Shown here: in pieces, positions 14,649 through 14,668 of the stretch
Layout: each line of letters begins with the position of its first letter
How positions within the stretch are numbered: position 1 is the stretch's first letter
Notes under the pieces: generated by a model
Databases searched by the model: none
Told to the model about the DNA's origin: nothing
Seen by the model: only the letters and a program-made list of their open reading frames with translations
Program-made: the position numbers and the translations under genes
Assembly (NCBI GenBank): GCA_017996675.1
Contig: JAGOGN010000021.1
Span: 1 to 14,668, forward strand
Direction of reading: 5' to 3'
DNA length: 14,668 nt
From: Lachnospiraceae bacterium
GTDB lineage: Bacteria > Bacillota_A > Clostridia > Lachnospirales > Lachnospiraceae

Positions 14649-14668
14649 GCAGTTATGTTGAGTATTAC

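Noticed and set aside
1..14668. CRISPR array, insertion sequence, phage genes, rRNA or tRNA genes
   Set aside because: I saw no regularly spaced repeats, transposase or integrase motifs, cloverleaf sequences or conserved rRNA words in either strand.

Overview
The window looks like chromosomal DNA from a low-GC anaerobic Firmicute, most likely a member of Clostridia close to Lachnospiraceae. The reasons are the A+T-rich sequence, strong GGAGG-type ribosome binding sites, a ClpC/RadA stress locus and a multi-gene oligopeptide (Opp/Dpp) ABC operon. Every gene I can support lies on the minus strand, so transcription runs from high to low coordinates. I see no rRNA or tRNA genes, CRISPR array, insertion sequence or phage gene inside the window.

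Right half (about 14668 to 6651): a complete peptide-type ABC importer operon. In transcription order it has a promoter region (14539-14648), an enlarged lipoprotein substrate-binding subunit (oppA-like), a 14-bp intercistronic hairpin, permease oppB, permease oppC, ATPases oppD and oppF, and a 92-residue single-pass membrane protein of unknown function. A strong intrinsic terminator (6651-6685) ends the unit. The most unusual protein is the OppC-like permease. It is 599 residues instead of about 300, because roughly 290 extracytoplasmic residues are inserted after the first membrane helix. That insert appears to be built from four degenerate repeats of about 65-74 residues. OppA carries an insertion of its own (about 135 residues), and OppD has a basic N-terminal extension.

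Middle (about 6600 to 4630): a 158-residue membrane-anchored protein of unknown function; a decayed partial copy of that gene's start (5967-6049) behind a near-copy of the terminator that precedes the intact gene; then a membrane protein with a cadherin-like beta-sandwich domain, transcribed from a clear extended -10 promoter just upstream of clpC.

Left (about 4630 to 250): clpC (AAA+ unfoldase of the ClpCP protease), a 137-residue conserved-type beta-rich protein with its own promoter, a strong terminator/attenuator, and radA (Sms; recombination branch migration). This keeps the clpC-radA neighbourhood known from Bacillus, but ctsR, mcsA and mcsB are not in front of clpC. The last 249 bases hold no gene. 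They contain two tandem minus-strand promoters, each preceded by A-tracts and overlapping an inverted repeat, that fire out of the left edge towards a strongly expressed unit I cannot see.
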